A stretch of DNA of 64,000 nt from Trichuris trichiura (taxonomy: Eukaryota > Nematoda > Enoplea > Trichinellida > Trichuridae): assembly GCA_037903355.1 (NCBI GenBank), contig JBAJFE010000060.1:682001-746000 (forward strand), written 5' to 3'. The position numbers and the translations under genes are program-made. The notes under the pieces were generated by a model, which saw only the letters and a list, made by a program, of their open reading frames with translations, did not search any database and was not told where the DNA came from. This document shows, piece after piece, positions 1 to 12,932 of this stretch. How positions within the stretch are numbered: the first letter of the stretch is position 1; each line of letters starts with the position of its first letter.

Positions 1-3000
1 CCGCGCGCAATCGTTTTGGTGAAGATAGTGGTCAAGTTAGGCTAACCGTTGAAGGAGGTATGCAAACTGCTTAGAGATTGAAGTAAGCTTTTACTGGAAA
101 TTCCAGGTGGAGATGGGCCCAAGCCTCTGGCTACTCCGTCGGTTCAAACGGTAAGGGTTGGTGAACCTGCCGAGTTTTCTTGCTATTCCCCGGGCGATCC
201 TCCACCTGTGGTAACCTGGGGTTCCTCGATTCCTGCGGGTCCCTTGCGACCGGGTATACAGCAAGATCATGGTCGCATTTACATATCGAGTGCCAGGAAA
301 TCTGACGAAGGTACCTACTATTGCACTGCCTCGAATCAATTTGGTACCGAATCTGTTCCGGTCACTCTGTACGTTGAGGAAGGTATGGTAATTTTCTACC
401 GTGACATTTCGGAAGACTAGCACGTATGCTTTCGCAGGAGGTCAAGGTCCGACTGCTCAAATCAAGCCTACTGATCGCTGGGAAGGTCAACTGGGAGAAC
501 AGTTTGAATTTCAATGCGTTTCAACCGGTTCTCCAGAACCCCAAATTTCTTGGATACGCCAAGACGAGTCCCCAATGGGTGATTACGTGCAGGCAAGTAC
601 CTTTGTTAACAAATGTATTAATCAATAAATACATTCTTTATGAAAAGAATTCTCTCTTCCGTGTCTAGGAAAAGGACGTTTCCTTAAGCGTATAATGTAG
701 GCAGTTTTTCTGCATGTATCAGGCATTCTCGATCAGTTAGCACTCAAGAAATTGCGAAACGAGCTTGTCTTTCATACAGCGTATTTCATCTTAGGAGCTG
801 CCCGATGGCAAACTGCGATTCGAGCGTCTTGAAGAGTCGGATGTAGGTGAATACATTTGCACGGCAACGAATATTCACGGTACCGCCTCGGCAACGGCAA
901 CGGTTGGGCTTTCCGGTACGTCGCTTTATAAGTTTTCAATGTTCATTAGTACGTACAACTTGAGAACGTTTGTTTGAAAAGCTGCAACTACGAATCATAT
1001 AGTAAGCAGATACCTGTTTCTTTTCCTCTAAGTTCGAATGTTCAAATCCTTCATGTGATGGATTGACGACTTTTTGCCTGCCAAAGTTGTTAGTGTTTTG
1101 TATTTCTTTCCGCAGTTCTCTTTTAGCAAAAATTGCTAAACTTTCGTAAACACGCGGGGATATTTATCTTAGCTTGGTTTGACAGGCTAACGTTTGTTCT
1201 ACCGACGCAAACGCGTGCGTGAGTTGCATTATATTTACTTATAAAGTAGCTTCATTAGGAAGAACTGAATGCACTAATCGTTCCTCATATCCGTTAACAA
1301 ACAATTTTGACGTTTGCATTACAAGCAACAACAATTTTCCACTTTTGATGTTATTCTTTTTTTATTCATGACCATAGCGCTTATTTCCGTTCGTGATCTT
1401 TTTCCGCTCTTCGTAATGGCGGCTTAATTTTGCTTTCTTGACCATTTTGGCGATTGTAAAAAACATAGGCTTGCTATCCTTGGCTGCAAGGATAGTCATC
1501 GTACTGCCGATAGTAAGGTTTGCTGAAGAAAGGAAAAGAATTTTTTACACTGTCTCAGTAAACTGACTTCTGTTATTGTCTTAAAATGGATTGTTGCAGA
1601 GCGATTAACGGTTAAGATCATTCCTAATGTGCCCGAGTTGGAAGTGATTGAAGGACAGCCTTTGTCGCTGGAGTGCGTGGCCGACGGAACACCAAAACCA
1701 ACAGTCGAGTGGGTGTTCGATATGGGCCCAAGTCGCGGTGATGTACCGGAAGGATATAAGCCAGCCAAAACTGAAGGGCGCTTCATTCGACATGGTAAAA
1801 CCACCTTAGCCACGTGCACGCAAAGTGCATAAAGTCAATCCCTATTGATTATGTACAGATTCCGTCTCTCCGGCTAATGAAGGTACCTACAAATGTCGCG
1901 CAAGTAACCAGTTTCAGACCAAAGAAGCTGCAGTGAAAGTGAGAGGTAAGCACTGGTCTTTTCTGTTGTCAGTCACAAGTGGCCCTCAATTTGTACCTTC
2001 AACAAAAACAGTGTTGCACTAGTTGTGCATACTGAAATTTAAATAATGACATTTTGCTTACTCTAGTGGTTGCTCTTTTTTTTCAGTCGTTTCTCGACCC
2101 AAACGGCAAGTAGTCATTGTTGGCGGCTCGGAACGCTTAGTTGAACTTGGAGATGATCTCGAAATGAGCTGCATTCTTCCTAACCCAACCGAAAAAGACA
2201 TCCTATGGTGGACACGAGTGGATGGCAACTTGACAGAACGACACGAGGAAGCATCGGTTGGAGTGCTAAGAATTGTTGGCTTCCAATCGGAAGATGCCGG
2301 AGAGTACGAATGCCAATCATACGACATGAAGACAAATCAAAAAGTCAGTTCGAGTCGTATAAGGCTGGTCGAAGCAGGCGCAGATCCATCGCTCAATGTT
2401 CTGTACGTCGACGGTCCTGAAATTAAGGTTATAAAGGCTGGCGCAAATATGCAACTCGATTGCACCACAATGGGTAACTGCGATGCGTTTAAATCTTTTT
2501 TCTTATTGATTAAGCTGTGGTAATTATAGCTGACAAATACGACGTACAATCCGAATTGAAGTGGTTCTTCCTGGAAAAAGATCAAAAGGAGGTTGAAACT
2601 CGAGGCATTGTCGACGATGGTATATTGACCATTCGAAATATGACTATGGCGGATAGTGGCACCTACAAGTGCGTTCGATTTATTGATGGTGAAAGAGACG
2701 GGGAATTTCTAAACGTTGTATTGGTTTCCAATCGAGACAGCGGTTAGTGAGAAGCTTCGTTTTTTTCTTTCCTTGTAAACTTTGTGGTTTTTTCAGATCC
2801 AGTAGAAGTCACTGGCCGAGCAGGTACCGACATTGAACTTCACTGCCCATTATACATAGTCTCAGGCATGTCGATCATGTGGTCTAGAAAAGACGATGTT
2901 ATTTCCGACAGTGCCATTCCTGAAGGCGATGTTCTTGTGTATGTTGACAATGGATTCAAACCCTCATTGTTGCGGCATTCTCACAAGTCAATTTTAGTAT

Positions 3001-6000
3001 CCTGGATTTCCAGAAGCACAAAGAGGGAATCTACTTCTGCGAGGCCACCGTTGGAAATGCAGTTGCTGTTGGCGCCCTCAAACTAACTGTGACTGGTATA
3101 TGTTATCGACTGTATGTTTTCAGTCAGCCAGTATAACCGTATTTTAATTTTAAGAAGCGAACGCCGTTCAGCTGTTGATCGACGTCCAGCCGGAACATGT
3201 TCGTATTGGAGAACAAGTGACATTTAGGTGTCTAGTTGACGGTGACCCTGACGCTAATGTGCGCTGGGAAAAGCGAGGAGGACAACTGCCCGCTACGGCG
3301 ACGGTATGTATCATTTAGCTACTGCTTCACATACCCAATTTACATATTCAATATATATATATACGGTCTGATGTTGCTAATGATTAAAACTTATTTCAGA
3401 TATTTGCCAATACATTGACGCTAAGGAATGTGGTGGACGAAGATGGTGGTATATATCGTTGCGTCGCGTCAACGAAGGCGGGAATAATGACCACCGACGC
3501 TGTGTTGCACGTCGGAAGTAAAGTTTTAACTACAACATTTAGGCGGTATCTCCGAGCTAAGATGGCTTAGCGGAATTGCATGATTTCACAGCTACACAAA
3601 GCACCACTCGTTGTTGTTCTCTTTGTTTTCGCTCATACTGGAAAATCGCGGTTTTTTAAGTTTTATGAGATCCGCGTTTTGCTCGTTTCATTGCCGTTGC
3701 GATGCATACCACAATTTTTTACGGTGAACTGACCATTAGTGTACCACTGCCATTTGATGTTGTTTGGTAGCTTAATTAGTTCAGGTTAGCTTAAAATGGT
3801 CTACTGCCTTTTGCAAGAAATCCATACCACCGGTGAATTGATCGGTCCTTGCATTCACTGATTACGTACATGCCTACTCAAACGTGTTCCTTCTGGTTAT
3901 GGGCAACGAAATTCTCTTCGAACACTGCTGCTGCTGCTGGTTAATGTGTCAACAGTAAATATTTTAGTTTGACTGCACTTGGCGTTGTTCTCTCCCACAT
4001 GGCATGATTTTAACACAACACTGGTTGTGGTTTAAGTTTTTTTTATATCATCACTTTCGCACACTGTTGCAGGGGAAACACGACTGAATTAACTGCCCTA
4101 CTTGTCAACCTGACGTTCACCTTCTTTTGTCATACTTAATGCCATTAATAGGGTCGCGTGAAAGTGAATTAGGAACCATAAATATATTTCAGCACGCGAC
4201 ATGCATAAAGCGCCTAATGGTAGACTGGCAAAGGAGGAGAAAATTGAAGTTGCCATAATTGGACTTGCAGTATGTGTTGCCTTTACGTCAAGCAAGCGGT
4301 CAACAATTTGTATCAATTTGCTTTTTTTTCTAACTTAGAAAAAGCTCGCCTGTCCTGGACGTCCTTCGAAGGCGACGTCCGGCACAATTACTTGGTCGAA
4401 AGCTGGAGACCAAATTCCTTCAGAACATGAACAACTTGGAGGCGTGTTGACAATTCTCAAATTCAAAGAATCGGATGCCGGCTTGTACACCTGTACCGTG
4501 CGGACAGCAAACGGATATACTGCTGCATTCAATATAACAGTATTAGCCGAAGGTTAATTAATTTGCTGTTATTTACTTTGTGGTTGCCTGCATATATATA
4601 TATATATATATATGGATAAAATCATAAGTCTTTGTTTGCAGAACTCGTGCCAAAATTCGCCGACGATACCTATGTGCGCCTTCCTCGACTACCCAGAAAT
4701 GCTTATCGAGCATTTGACGTTCAGATGTCTTTCAAACCGGCTAAGCAAAACGGTATGTGCATCGTATATCTTAAGTTGGCCTGTCATTTGCCAACCGCTC
4801 CTTTTTTGGTAAGGTTTGATGTTCTACACGGAAAAAGAGCAAGGTGAAGACGAAGGCGACTTTTTTGCCTTTGGTTTAGAGGAAGGCAAATTGGTTCTAC
4901 GCTTTGACCTTGGAGACGGAGTCACAGAGCTCTCTTCCTCCCATTCTTTAGCGCTTAACAAATGGCACAAAATATTCGTTAAGCGCGAATTCAACAAAGG
5001 TGAGATTATCTGTATGTGTTAAAAGAGCACTTGGCTGCTCGATAAGATATTATAACGCTGTAGATTCATCATTCCTAGTCATAGTTCTAGTGAAAGCTCG
5101 AAACTGACGACTATAGCCTGTTCAGTTAATTCTCTAAGGCTTTTTGAGCGCTCTGGAATAGCAAAAGTGCAACGTTCATCTTTCAGGTCTTATTTCTATT
5201 GTTGGAGAACAGCAGCGCCAACGTTACTCCAATGGAATAGAAACCGGCCTCGCAATAGGCGATCACGTTTACATTGGCGGAGTTCCAGACTTTTCAGCCA
5301 TATCTCCGAACTGCGGCTTCAAACAAGGGTTCACTGGCAAGTTCGGTTTTCAGCATCCGTTTATCTTTTGCGCGTTTAGAGGAGTGTTTATTTAAATATT
5401 GAAGTTTTCCCATTACATTTTTCTGATGGGTTACGCGTTTGGCAGTTTTTTATTCTCACCGCTAACTTCGTTCGATTCCGACAAGCTTTATATCTAGCTA
5501 AACGCTAATGGATTATGTAATGTTTACTAGTATGCTTGAATTACTGAGCTCATCTGTACTTTGCTGCAGGCATTATATCTTCTATACAAATAAGTGGTAA
5601 GCCTGTAAGCATTGGAGAATCGCATACGGGTCTTCGTGGAATCGAGCAAGCGGACAGCTGCGTTGTACACGCATGTTTAAATGATGCTAAATGTTTTCCC
5701 GCCGCCGCCGATTTTGGCTATAAGTGCGAATGTAAGCCCAGGTACGTCGGCGCCTATTGCGAACGAAAGATCCAATGCAATGGAGGTAAGTCCATTTCTC
5801 ACCGCGTTACTTGCATCCAGTGCTGCGTTCGTATCAAAATTTGCTTATTCTTTACGCGTGCTATGTTTAACTCTGTTAAAACTAACATTTGAACCTGAAA
5901 TATTGCCATCTTAAGCATGTGGAAATTTGCATAATTTTCCACATCCAAGTATTCCTTACAAAGCTTTCGTTGTGCAAGCGTTTGCGGTGAACTTAATTTA

Positions 6001-9000
6001 AAAATGTTTTATGTCTATTCTGCACAGTGGTTTACGTAAATGATACACAATACGTATAATTTGCATAATCGCTTGCTTTGTTAATTTAAATAATTTGTTC
6101 CAGTTGCCTGTGAATCTGGCGGCATGTGCGCCAGCGCGAGCGGACCCTTTGGCGCCTGTTTGTGCCCGGCCAATCGAACTGGAGCTTATTGCGAAAAAGG
6201 TGAGCGCCTAATATTATTTGCTTTCTAAGCTGTCAAAGTTGCTCTGTCAGACACGTATGTGCACGGCACCCCTCGCTTCGGTAGGGGCTCCTTCGTAGCT
6301 TTGCCAAAGGCGGAAAATATGGCGCGAAACTTGCAGGTAAAATGGAGCTGCCGCTGCGCCTGTTTTGGTCGCCTCATATTTGAAAAATTTTTAGATTAGT
6401 CTTAGCATAAAGCCGTTAGGCGTTCACGATGCTGTTTTGTTCTACGCTGCCAGCGATTTGCGCGGCACGGGAGATTACGTAGGTTTGGTAATTAGCGAGA
6501 AAAGCGTCGAACTGCGTTATGACAACGGTCTAGGTGATGTCGTTTTTAAAGCGAATCAAATTTTAAAAGTACTCTTTTTGTTGCAGGTTCATACAGGGGC
6601 CAAAGTTCAGTAGAGCTTCAGAGGAACGAATGGTATGATATTAAGGTCGAGCGGCGAGGCAAAGTCTTCACATTAATTGTAAATGGAATACCAACCCTCC
6701 TTGAAACATACGGTGACGATGGTGGCCTAAGTCTGTTCACTGATGTCTTCATCGGAGGAGTATATCCTGACATGTACACAGCTGCTGGTTTTGGAGTTAA
6801 ACGATCGTTCACCGGTTGCATGGAAGACACAGTAGGTGCATACGGTGATACCTTTTAACACATCTGAGCATGTCATAAAGTTGTTTATTCAACGTGACGA
6901 TGAAAACTATCGAAGCTACATAAAAAATACTAAATCTTTATTGTATGAAATAGTGTTCTTGAGGAGTCTCAGTAGTTGCGTCTCAACGCAATTTAAAGCT
7001 TTTCTCAATCGTTACATGGGTTGTTTTTCCCTAATCGGGATTTTCTAAATCTGTAATTTCGTCGAGCTATGACGTGACATCACGGCGGAAAATTCCGAGT
7101 ACGTCGCGCGACTGTTTTAGATTGTTGCGTCACTTTCATGAAATTTTCAAGATGAAGACTGTAGTTAGTTAAACAGTTAGCTTTGGAGGAAAATTTAGTT
7201 TGTGAAATGCTTCCTCATTCTTAAAAGGATCCGTCTAGTAATTATTAAATTATTAAGAATGCATTATTGATTCGCCTACTTGCTACGCTTACAATGTAGG
7301 TACTAAACAAATGAACTTCGTTTGTAAACGCTGATACATTGCTGATGCGTAAAAAGTAGGAATATACAGTTTCTCTGGTTTCTGTACTGCTTTTTCTTCT
7401 TGATTTTAGTTTCATGAGTACATACGTATATATAGATAGTTTCTTCTTATGGAAATTTGTTTCGCGTTGGCGGCTGACAGAAGGGGCGTTCCGTATACGC
7501 CCTGTATAGTTTTGAAGCCAAAGCTTTTTGGTACGGGAGCAGGTGTTTTTATGTTTCGATTCTTTCTTCTTACGGAAATTTGTCCCAAAGTGTCTGGCGG
7601 CTGAAAGAAGGGGTGTTGCTTGTACACCCTGTACAGTTTTGAAGATGTAGGTTTTTGGCACGGGAACAGGTGTTTTCATGTTTCGATTCGGAAACAATCG
7701 AAACAAGAAAACACCTGTTCCCGTGCCAAAAAGCTATCCGTATGTATGTATCTTTTTCTCAAAGGTATTCATCAATGATCAAAAGTACCGATTGATCGCC
7801 GACTCCATTAGCAGCGGCAATATTACGTCATGTCAAGGGGATGCTGATGACGAACTTTGTGAAACGCGACCCGACGGTACTGTGGTGTGTACGTGTCCCC
7901 CAGGCTTTACAGGTGATTAGAAGAATTTTTATGGCCGACAGTTTGTACTACGTGCGTATTATTAGGAAAACGGTGCGAAATACGGCAACCAACTGACTGC
8001 GTGGAAAACTTGTGTGGTGCACACGGTGTATGCCTCTCTATGAATGGTGACTATCGGTGCAGATGCTTTGTCGGATACACCGGAGACCACTGTGAGCATT
8101 GTAAGTGCACCACTATGTCGCTTTCCTTTCCATTTATCACGCAGCAATGAACTCAGTTGGCACATGCGTGGTGCAAGCCGCAAGACCGTTCATTCTTGTT
8201 TGCTTGTGTTGTTAGAGGTTTTCTTCGTTGGAATAACTTCATTTCACCGTTGCTCCTTTGCAGCTCATTTTGATTAGTATACTTTTTTAGTAGCTCCAGT
8301 GGACCAGCATGCCTACTTTAATGGCGAGAGCTATATTGAGTTTCCAAGAGCAATTTTACCGCATGCAAGTTCAGAGGATATTGAGCAAATAGAGTTGAAG
8401 TTCAAGACTACAAAATCGGATGGACTTATTCTTTGGCATGGTCGTTATCCTAAAAGTTTTGGTTCCGATTCCGACTACTTATCGCTGTCGGTGGTTGACG
8501 GATTTTTAGAGTTTAGGTAAGAGCGAGTGTGCCATCCTCAGTTACTCTTTTCTGCGGCAATTTGTTTCAGTTACGAACTTGGAGGGGGACCGTTGCACAT
8601 TGTTTCCAGTTCCACAGTGAATGACGGTTTGGAACATTTCGTAAAGCTGACCAGGTTTGTTTCCATTTTTTTGTTCTTCATCGACGAAAGTTTTTCCGTT
8701 AAAGGAAAGGCAGGCACGGTGAAATGGAACTCGACGACTTGGAGCCTGAAAGCGGAATGTCCGATGGTATTTTAGCCATTCTTAACGCGGAAGGAAATGT
8801 GTTCTTGGGTGCGTTGCGTCTTCTCGTTCAGTGTGAATAAAATGATCTTTACAAAAATTATTTAGGCGGCGTACCCAATGCTCCAGTGGCAACGGATGGT
8901 CGCTTCAATCAAAATTTCGTTGGTTGCATTTCGGATGTCAGATTCGACGGAAATCCTGTCAATTTTCTGGAAGACTCCCTTGGCGGATACGACGTTGTTC

Positions 9001-9026
9001 CTTGCGGGAATCAAATGCTTCGTTAG
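1..9026 (+). CDS. unc-52: Perlecan / UNC-52 basement-membrane proteoglycan, C-terminal part (5' end outside window)
   Basis: Extracellular matrix protein that links muscle and other cells to the basement membrane. Exons read by hand: <1-57, 107-382, 438-592, 795-915, 1600-1794, 1859-1945, 2087-2473, 2530-2742, 2797-2938, 2998-3095, 3155-3303, 3400-3517, 4193-4269, 4339-4552, 4642-4752, 4814-4999, 5187-5336, 5570-5785, 6104-6199, 6251-6336, 6395-6533, 6587-6831, 7765-7912, 7966-8100, 8291-8516, 8571-8654, 8705-8808, 8866-9026. All phases agree, giving about 1,458 codons to the TAG at 9024-9026. The tail of one Ig domain is followed by eight Ig domains with the usual Cys/Trp/DxGxYxC pattern (for example DEGTYYC, DAGEYEC, DSGTYKC). 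LamG1 (about 4642-5640), two EGF modules (5640-6199), LamG2 (6251-6831), two EGF-like modules (7800-8100) and LamG3 (8291-9026) follow. That order is perlecan domains IV-V. Two donors are GC (593, 5337). LamG1 has Ile where FxGC is usual. Seen: domains and splice sites. Inference: orthology with unc-52. Confidence 0.93.
593..794 (+). other. GC-AG intron in the perlecan gene
   Basis: The reading frame of an Ig domain runs to GTG CAG and meets GCAAGT, an otherwise perfect donor with C in place of T. Joining 592 to 795 (acceptor ..ATCTTAG) restores the Ig domain in phase 0. Continuing without splicing hits a stop at about 626. No GT donor nearby keeps the frame. Confidence 0.75.
4592..4613. repeat. 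(AT)n microsatellite in a perlecan intron
   Basis: Eleven AT dinucleotide units run just upstream of the 4642 acceptor, inside the short intron 4553-4641. They might vary between individuals, with little effect on the splice site. Confidence 0.9.
5337..5569 (+). other. Second GC-AG intron in the perlecan gene
   Basis: LamG1 reads GGG TTC ACT G then GCAAGTT, a GC donor with consensus CAAGT context. Joining 5336 to 5570 after ..TGCTGCAG gives TTC ACT GGC ATT ATA TCT, the normal FxG..S end of a LamG domain, in phase 1. The alternative GT donor three bases downstream breaks the frame. Confidence 0.72.
7440..7735. repeat. 123-bp tandem repeat ending in a long hairpin, inside a perlecan intron
   Basis: Two diverged copies of a unit of about 123 bp lie head to tail (7440-7558 and about 7561-7685; the marker GGAAATTTGT occurs at 7451 and 7574). 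The end of the second copy (7651-7688) is followed after about 6 bases by its inverse (7695-7733), including a 25-base match around GGCACGGGAACAGGTGTTTT. The structure sits in the 933-bp intron 6832-7764, close to the next acceptor. Probably a mobile-element remnant. Family not recognised, and no transposase is visible. Confidence 0.75.
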
Positions 9027-9717
9027 TCTATTCGCCACTCGCGCTTGCTGTGCTCAACATTTTTTCCTAGCCTTCCCTGTTTCGGCGCAACAACGCCGAG
9101 TTTCAATACTGCCATTTACTGCTGCTATTAATAACAATTACGGAAGGAATTTTTCAGTGATACGCTGTCAGCCAAACTTAACTTTCACATTTTGAAACTA
9201 TCTTTCCGTAATTGAATCTTGGGCACAACATGTACTGTCAAGAAATGACGGACAAAGAAAAACGCCATTGAACAGAAAACTAAAGTGGCGTTAGTTAAGA
9301 TAGGTACACGTGGCTCCTACAACGGAGTACGCCTCTCACAGATACGTTATTAAGCACAACAAACCAATACAATGCCGAAAACCAAATTGGACGATTTCAA
9401 AAAAAATTTAACCTATCTGACGGGGAGATGGCGATTCCGGGCACTATAGATCTTTGGGTTGGGCCCTTTGCACCCTACCATTGTCACCCCTTACTTGGCT
9501 TACGAATCGGGCATCTTATTAACTTTGTAGCATAACTGAACACACTTTAACTGTATCAGACTGCAGTTAGGCAATCAATAGATGGCAGATTTGAATAAGT
9601 TAATGTATACAGAATGACTTCTACGTGAACGTATAGTTTGCCTTACGGTAACATTCAGCTATTCGCTTCTTTTAGGTTGTAGCGCTTAGGTTTACTAGTT
9701 GGTTCTCTGTAGTTAGA
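9027..9717. other. Intergenic region between perlecan and F-box gene A
   Basis: Presumably holds the perlecan 3' UTR and the promoter of the next gene. I see no ORF of note and no canonical AATAAA close after the stop. No repeat stands out. Confidence 0.6.
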
Positions 9718-12106
9718 ATGGTACAAAATCAGCAGCTAGTCAATAGCAATTCTGCGGATCAAGAATTGGTCACTATTCGGAAAATGTTGCACTTTTTGCA
9801 TTCATTGAACCGAAAGCGTCGTGCTAGATTAGCCTATTTTGCATCGCAAAGACGAGTTGACGTTATAGTAGAGCCTCAGGAATCCCGCAAAAAGTCTTTA
9901 CCAGCAGAGATATTTGCTCAGATTTTTCAACATCTTCCCAAGTTAACATGGATGACTTTGAGCACGGTCGATTCCTCCTTTCGTGCTGGAATAATTTATT
10001 CTCTAAGGTGAGTTACGTTGCTCTTGCGTTTCAATTGTATATTCAAAATCCCGTAACGCATTCCTTCTTGTGGATTGCTTTGCAGTTGTCTGAAAACTCT
10101 TGAGCTCTCCGAGTTCATAAATCCATTGTTTGTGATCGAAGGTGAAGATGCGGTAATGTTTTTGCTGAGAAATGGACTGATCGTACGGAATTTGACGATT
10201 TGTTCAACCGTTCTACCTGTTATTCGAAAGAGGTCTGTGGAGCTCATTGTCCGCATGCAGGAACTTAAGAAGGTAATTGAAGCTTGGGTATTTAGTACGG
10301 TAATTTGATTTGCTGCTTTTCAGCTTGACATCAGCAATTGCTTCATCAGCCGAAGCGATTTTTGCGACTTGATCCAAGGCCTTCCGCAATTGGAAGATCT
10401 TTCTATGCGGAATACAAAATTCCTTGACAAAGATCTTGATTTCAAAAATCATATCTTTACATACCTTACCATTGACGCAATGAATACGCGGGGCGTTTAC
10501 TACCCACTCACTTTGCATTCAAAAGTTGATGACTACATTGTCAACCAGCTGGTTTCATTGAAGAAACTGAAAAAGGTGCACTTACAGTTTTATCGCATAT
10601 ATACAGTAAAACCCCCCATAAGTTGACCACCCAACGGACTGGGGAAAACTGGTCAACATAGGGGGTGGTCAACATATAGGAAGTGGGTATAAGTGGTTCG
10701 GCCAAAGTGCGGACAAGTCAACTGGCGGAAATTCGATCGACTTAGGGAGGTGGTCACCATATAGGAGTGGTCAACTTCGGGGGTTTTACTGTATATATCC
10801 CTTCAATTATTCGGTTGATGCCTGTTTTAAAACTTAAAGCTAAAATTACGTCAATATATGTACAGAAAAAATTGGCAACGCATAATTGCATACGTTTCTT
10901 GAAGTTAGAATGCCTAGTGATGAATAACCTTGAATGCCTTTTCAGTTGGACATAAGCGCCTGCAGCATTGAAGACGACATACTTGGGCATCTGCTTCACG
11001 GCCTCCCACTGTTAGAAAAACTTTCAATCAATGGTTAGTCTCCTACTTTCAGTTGTAATTTTATGACATGTCCAATAAGCTCAGACCCTGATGTTGGAGA
11101 GAGATGGTCATTCGTACTTGTTTCCGAAGGTTTGTCGAAGTTAACCAATTTGAAATCCCTTAGCATTTGCGAAAATAAAAGAATGTTTGGCGAGTATATG
11201 CTGAAGATGCATCTTGAAACTTTGACGCAAGTAAGAACTTCATATGCTAATTCGTAAATATTACGCAACGAGCTCACATCTTGTACTGGCTAATTGAAAT
11301 TCATGTTTGTAGGCGTGCACTGTAATGCTATTGTTTACCTCTTTTACATAGGACCAATGGTTGACTTGTCTCTTTTTAGTTGTGACCCTTTATAGCTTTC
11401 CTTGTTAAATTGGAATGTATGCACAAGCTCTACGATTGAGAAAATCTTCAAGAAGTGTACGTCTCTCGTCGAACTTCATTTGAAAGTCAAGTCTGTCTCG
11501 TACGATAGTAACTTGCGTTTACCTTCCACAAGGCTTGTCACAGATCATCTTCCACATCCTGAGTTGTTGAAAACTCTGTCATTGTACAATGTATGTGCTG
11601 ACAGTGACTGGACACTTTTCTTTTCTCGTTGTACTGAATTGAACGAACTGACGGTTGAGCCATTCCCGTCTCAGGCAGATCACTTTGGTTATCACGTTAT
11701 CTTTCGAAGAAACTTCCCAATGAATTTACTCGAAGTTTCACCAGAGTTGTACACGCCTTTAAAGGAGGAAATCTACTTCTACTCACAGAATCCATTACAA
11801 CATTTTACCATTTGCGAAATTAAACCATTGGCTTTTCCGTATGAAATGGACCCATACATAAGTGGACCAACGGAACTTTATTTGAATCACGTGAACAACA
11901 TGCTGTCTTCGCTGATCGAATTGAAGAAGGTACGGGTATTAAGACTGGTCTGGAAGGGAATCAACATAAACCCGTTAGTTTCCATTCCCGACGAAATACT
12001 ATGCAACTTAGACGTTTTAGATTTGTGGCTTGGATCCGGTATTATACTAAATAGAACGGTAGTATTGATTGAATTGCTTTGCGGTCGTTTCCAGGGAAAT
12101 GTATAG
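9718..12106 (+). CDS. F-box / leucine-rich-repeat-like protein A
   Basis: Predicted 557-residue protein from six exons: 9718-10007, 10086-10272, 10324-10575, 10946-11033, 11085-11230, 11396-12106; phases agree. Residues about 60-95 read SLPAEIFAQIFQHL then a VDSSFR motif, matching the F-box pattern LPxEIxxxIFxxL..V...FR. The rest holds repeated Leu-rich segments (LKTLELS, LEDLSMRNT, LKSLSIC, LDVLDLWLG) typical of the LRR arm of F-box substrate receptors. Such proteins bind Skp1 through the F-box and recruit substrates to SCF ubiquitin ligases; that role is inferred from family. The start is the first ATG in the exon, 37 codons before the first basic stretch. Exon 5 was fixed by comparison with its paralog at 17374-19540. 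Intron 3 carries a MITE. Substrate unknown. Confidence 0.75.
10604..10791. mobile_element. Pogo/Tigger-like MITE in intron 3 of F-box gene A
   Basis: A 188-bp element begins CAGTAAAACCCCCCATAAGT and ends with the imperfect inverse (..ACTTCGGGGGTTTTACTG). TIRs are about 28 bp and a TA dinucleotide flanks each side, as expected for Tc1/mariner/pogo target duplication. Internally GGTCAACATA-type motifs recur on both strands. There is no coding capacity, so it is non-autonomous. A related partial copy lies at 20246. The family call rests on the CAGTRRAACC terminus known for pogo/Tigger elements. Confidence 0.8.
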
Positions 12107-12932
12107 TATCAACGAATCCCGTTGGCCTTCTAAATAGCTCGCATTATCGTTTACTTTATTGCAATATCCACATTGGTGCTTTTGCAATGGGGAATTGGAA
12201 AAAAATTTAGCAGTTCATTCTTTCTGCAACATGTTTGGTGCTTTTATTTTGAATTACTTTTTTCTCCAAAAACTATTAAATCTTTGGCGCTGAAAACCGA
12301 TCCCAAAAATTCTGTTTATAATGTGCATAACGAAACGATTGTATTTTGTAAAGAACATAGACGTTAATTCGCCGATTGCTTGTATTTTCAATGTGATCAA
12401 TTGATGATACTGACAGTTGGGAACGCTGTTACCGCTTCGAAGAGGGGTTGCACGAAATCTGTTAGACTCAAACTATGCTCGAAGGCAGGGCATTGCGTCA
12501 ATTCATAATGAAAGTGAAACATAAGTTATCATGCAAAATTCGCAGTCTTCTGAGTTCTCATTTGAAACATACGGGATATGATACTTTGCACCATTTCCTT
12601 TTTGCTATTCTAAAAATTCAAATAAAACTAAACGTGCTTCAGCGGGACAGTAAGAACGTTATACTTCGCGCCGAATTCATAAAACAAAACGAGCTACAGT
12701 GCAAGAACAGGATAGATAGGTACATATCGTACAGTATCTTTTTTTGATACTTAAGTAACAAGGGCGATCGCGCCCGCTACAATGCAACCTCTGATTTTTC
12801 CCCTGTTTCTTAAACATACAAATGGGATTTTTTTTAGAGACAACCGTACTTTGTCTGTCTAATTTTCCAAAGTGAAATGTCCGTTAAGCTTCCCAGAGCC
12901 CAAGACATAACATATGGGATGCTGTTCAGCAT
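12107..12932. other. Region 3' of F-box gene A
   Basis: Presumed 3' UTR followed by AT-rich sequence. One 90-codon ORF (12475-12747, plus) has biased lysine-rich content and no recognisable motif or splice context. I do not call it a gene. Confidence 0.5.

Noticed and set aside
11040..11100. Early stop in exon 5 of F-box gene A, suggesting a pseudogene
   Set aside because: Using the acceptor at 11083-11084 (..GCTCAG) instead of the upstream TTTCAG keeps frame and matches the DP-start of exon 5 in the paralog.
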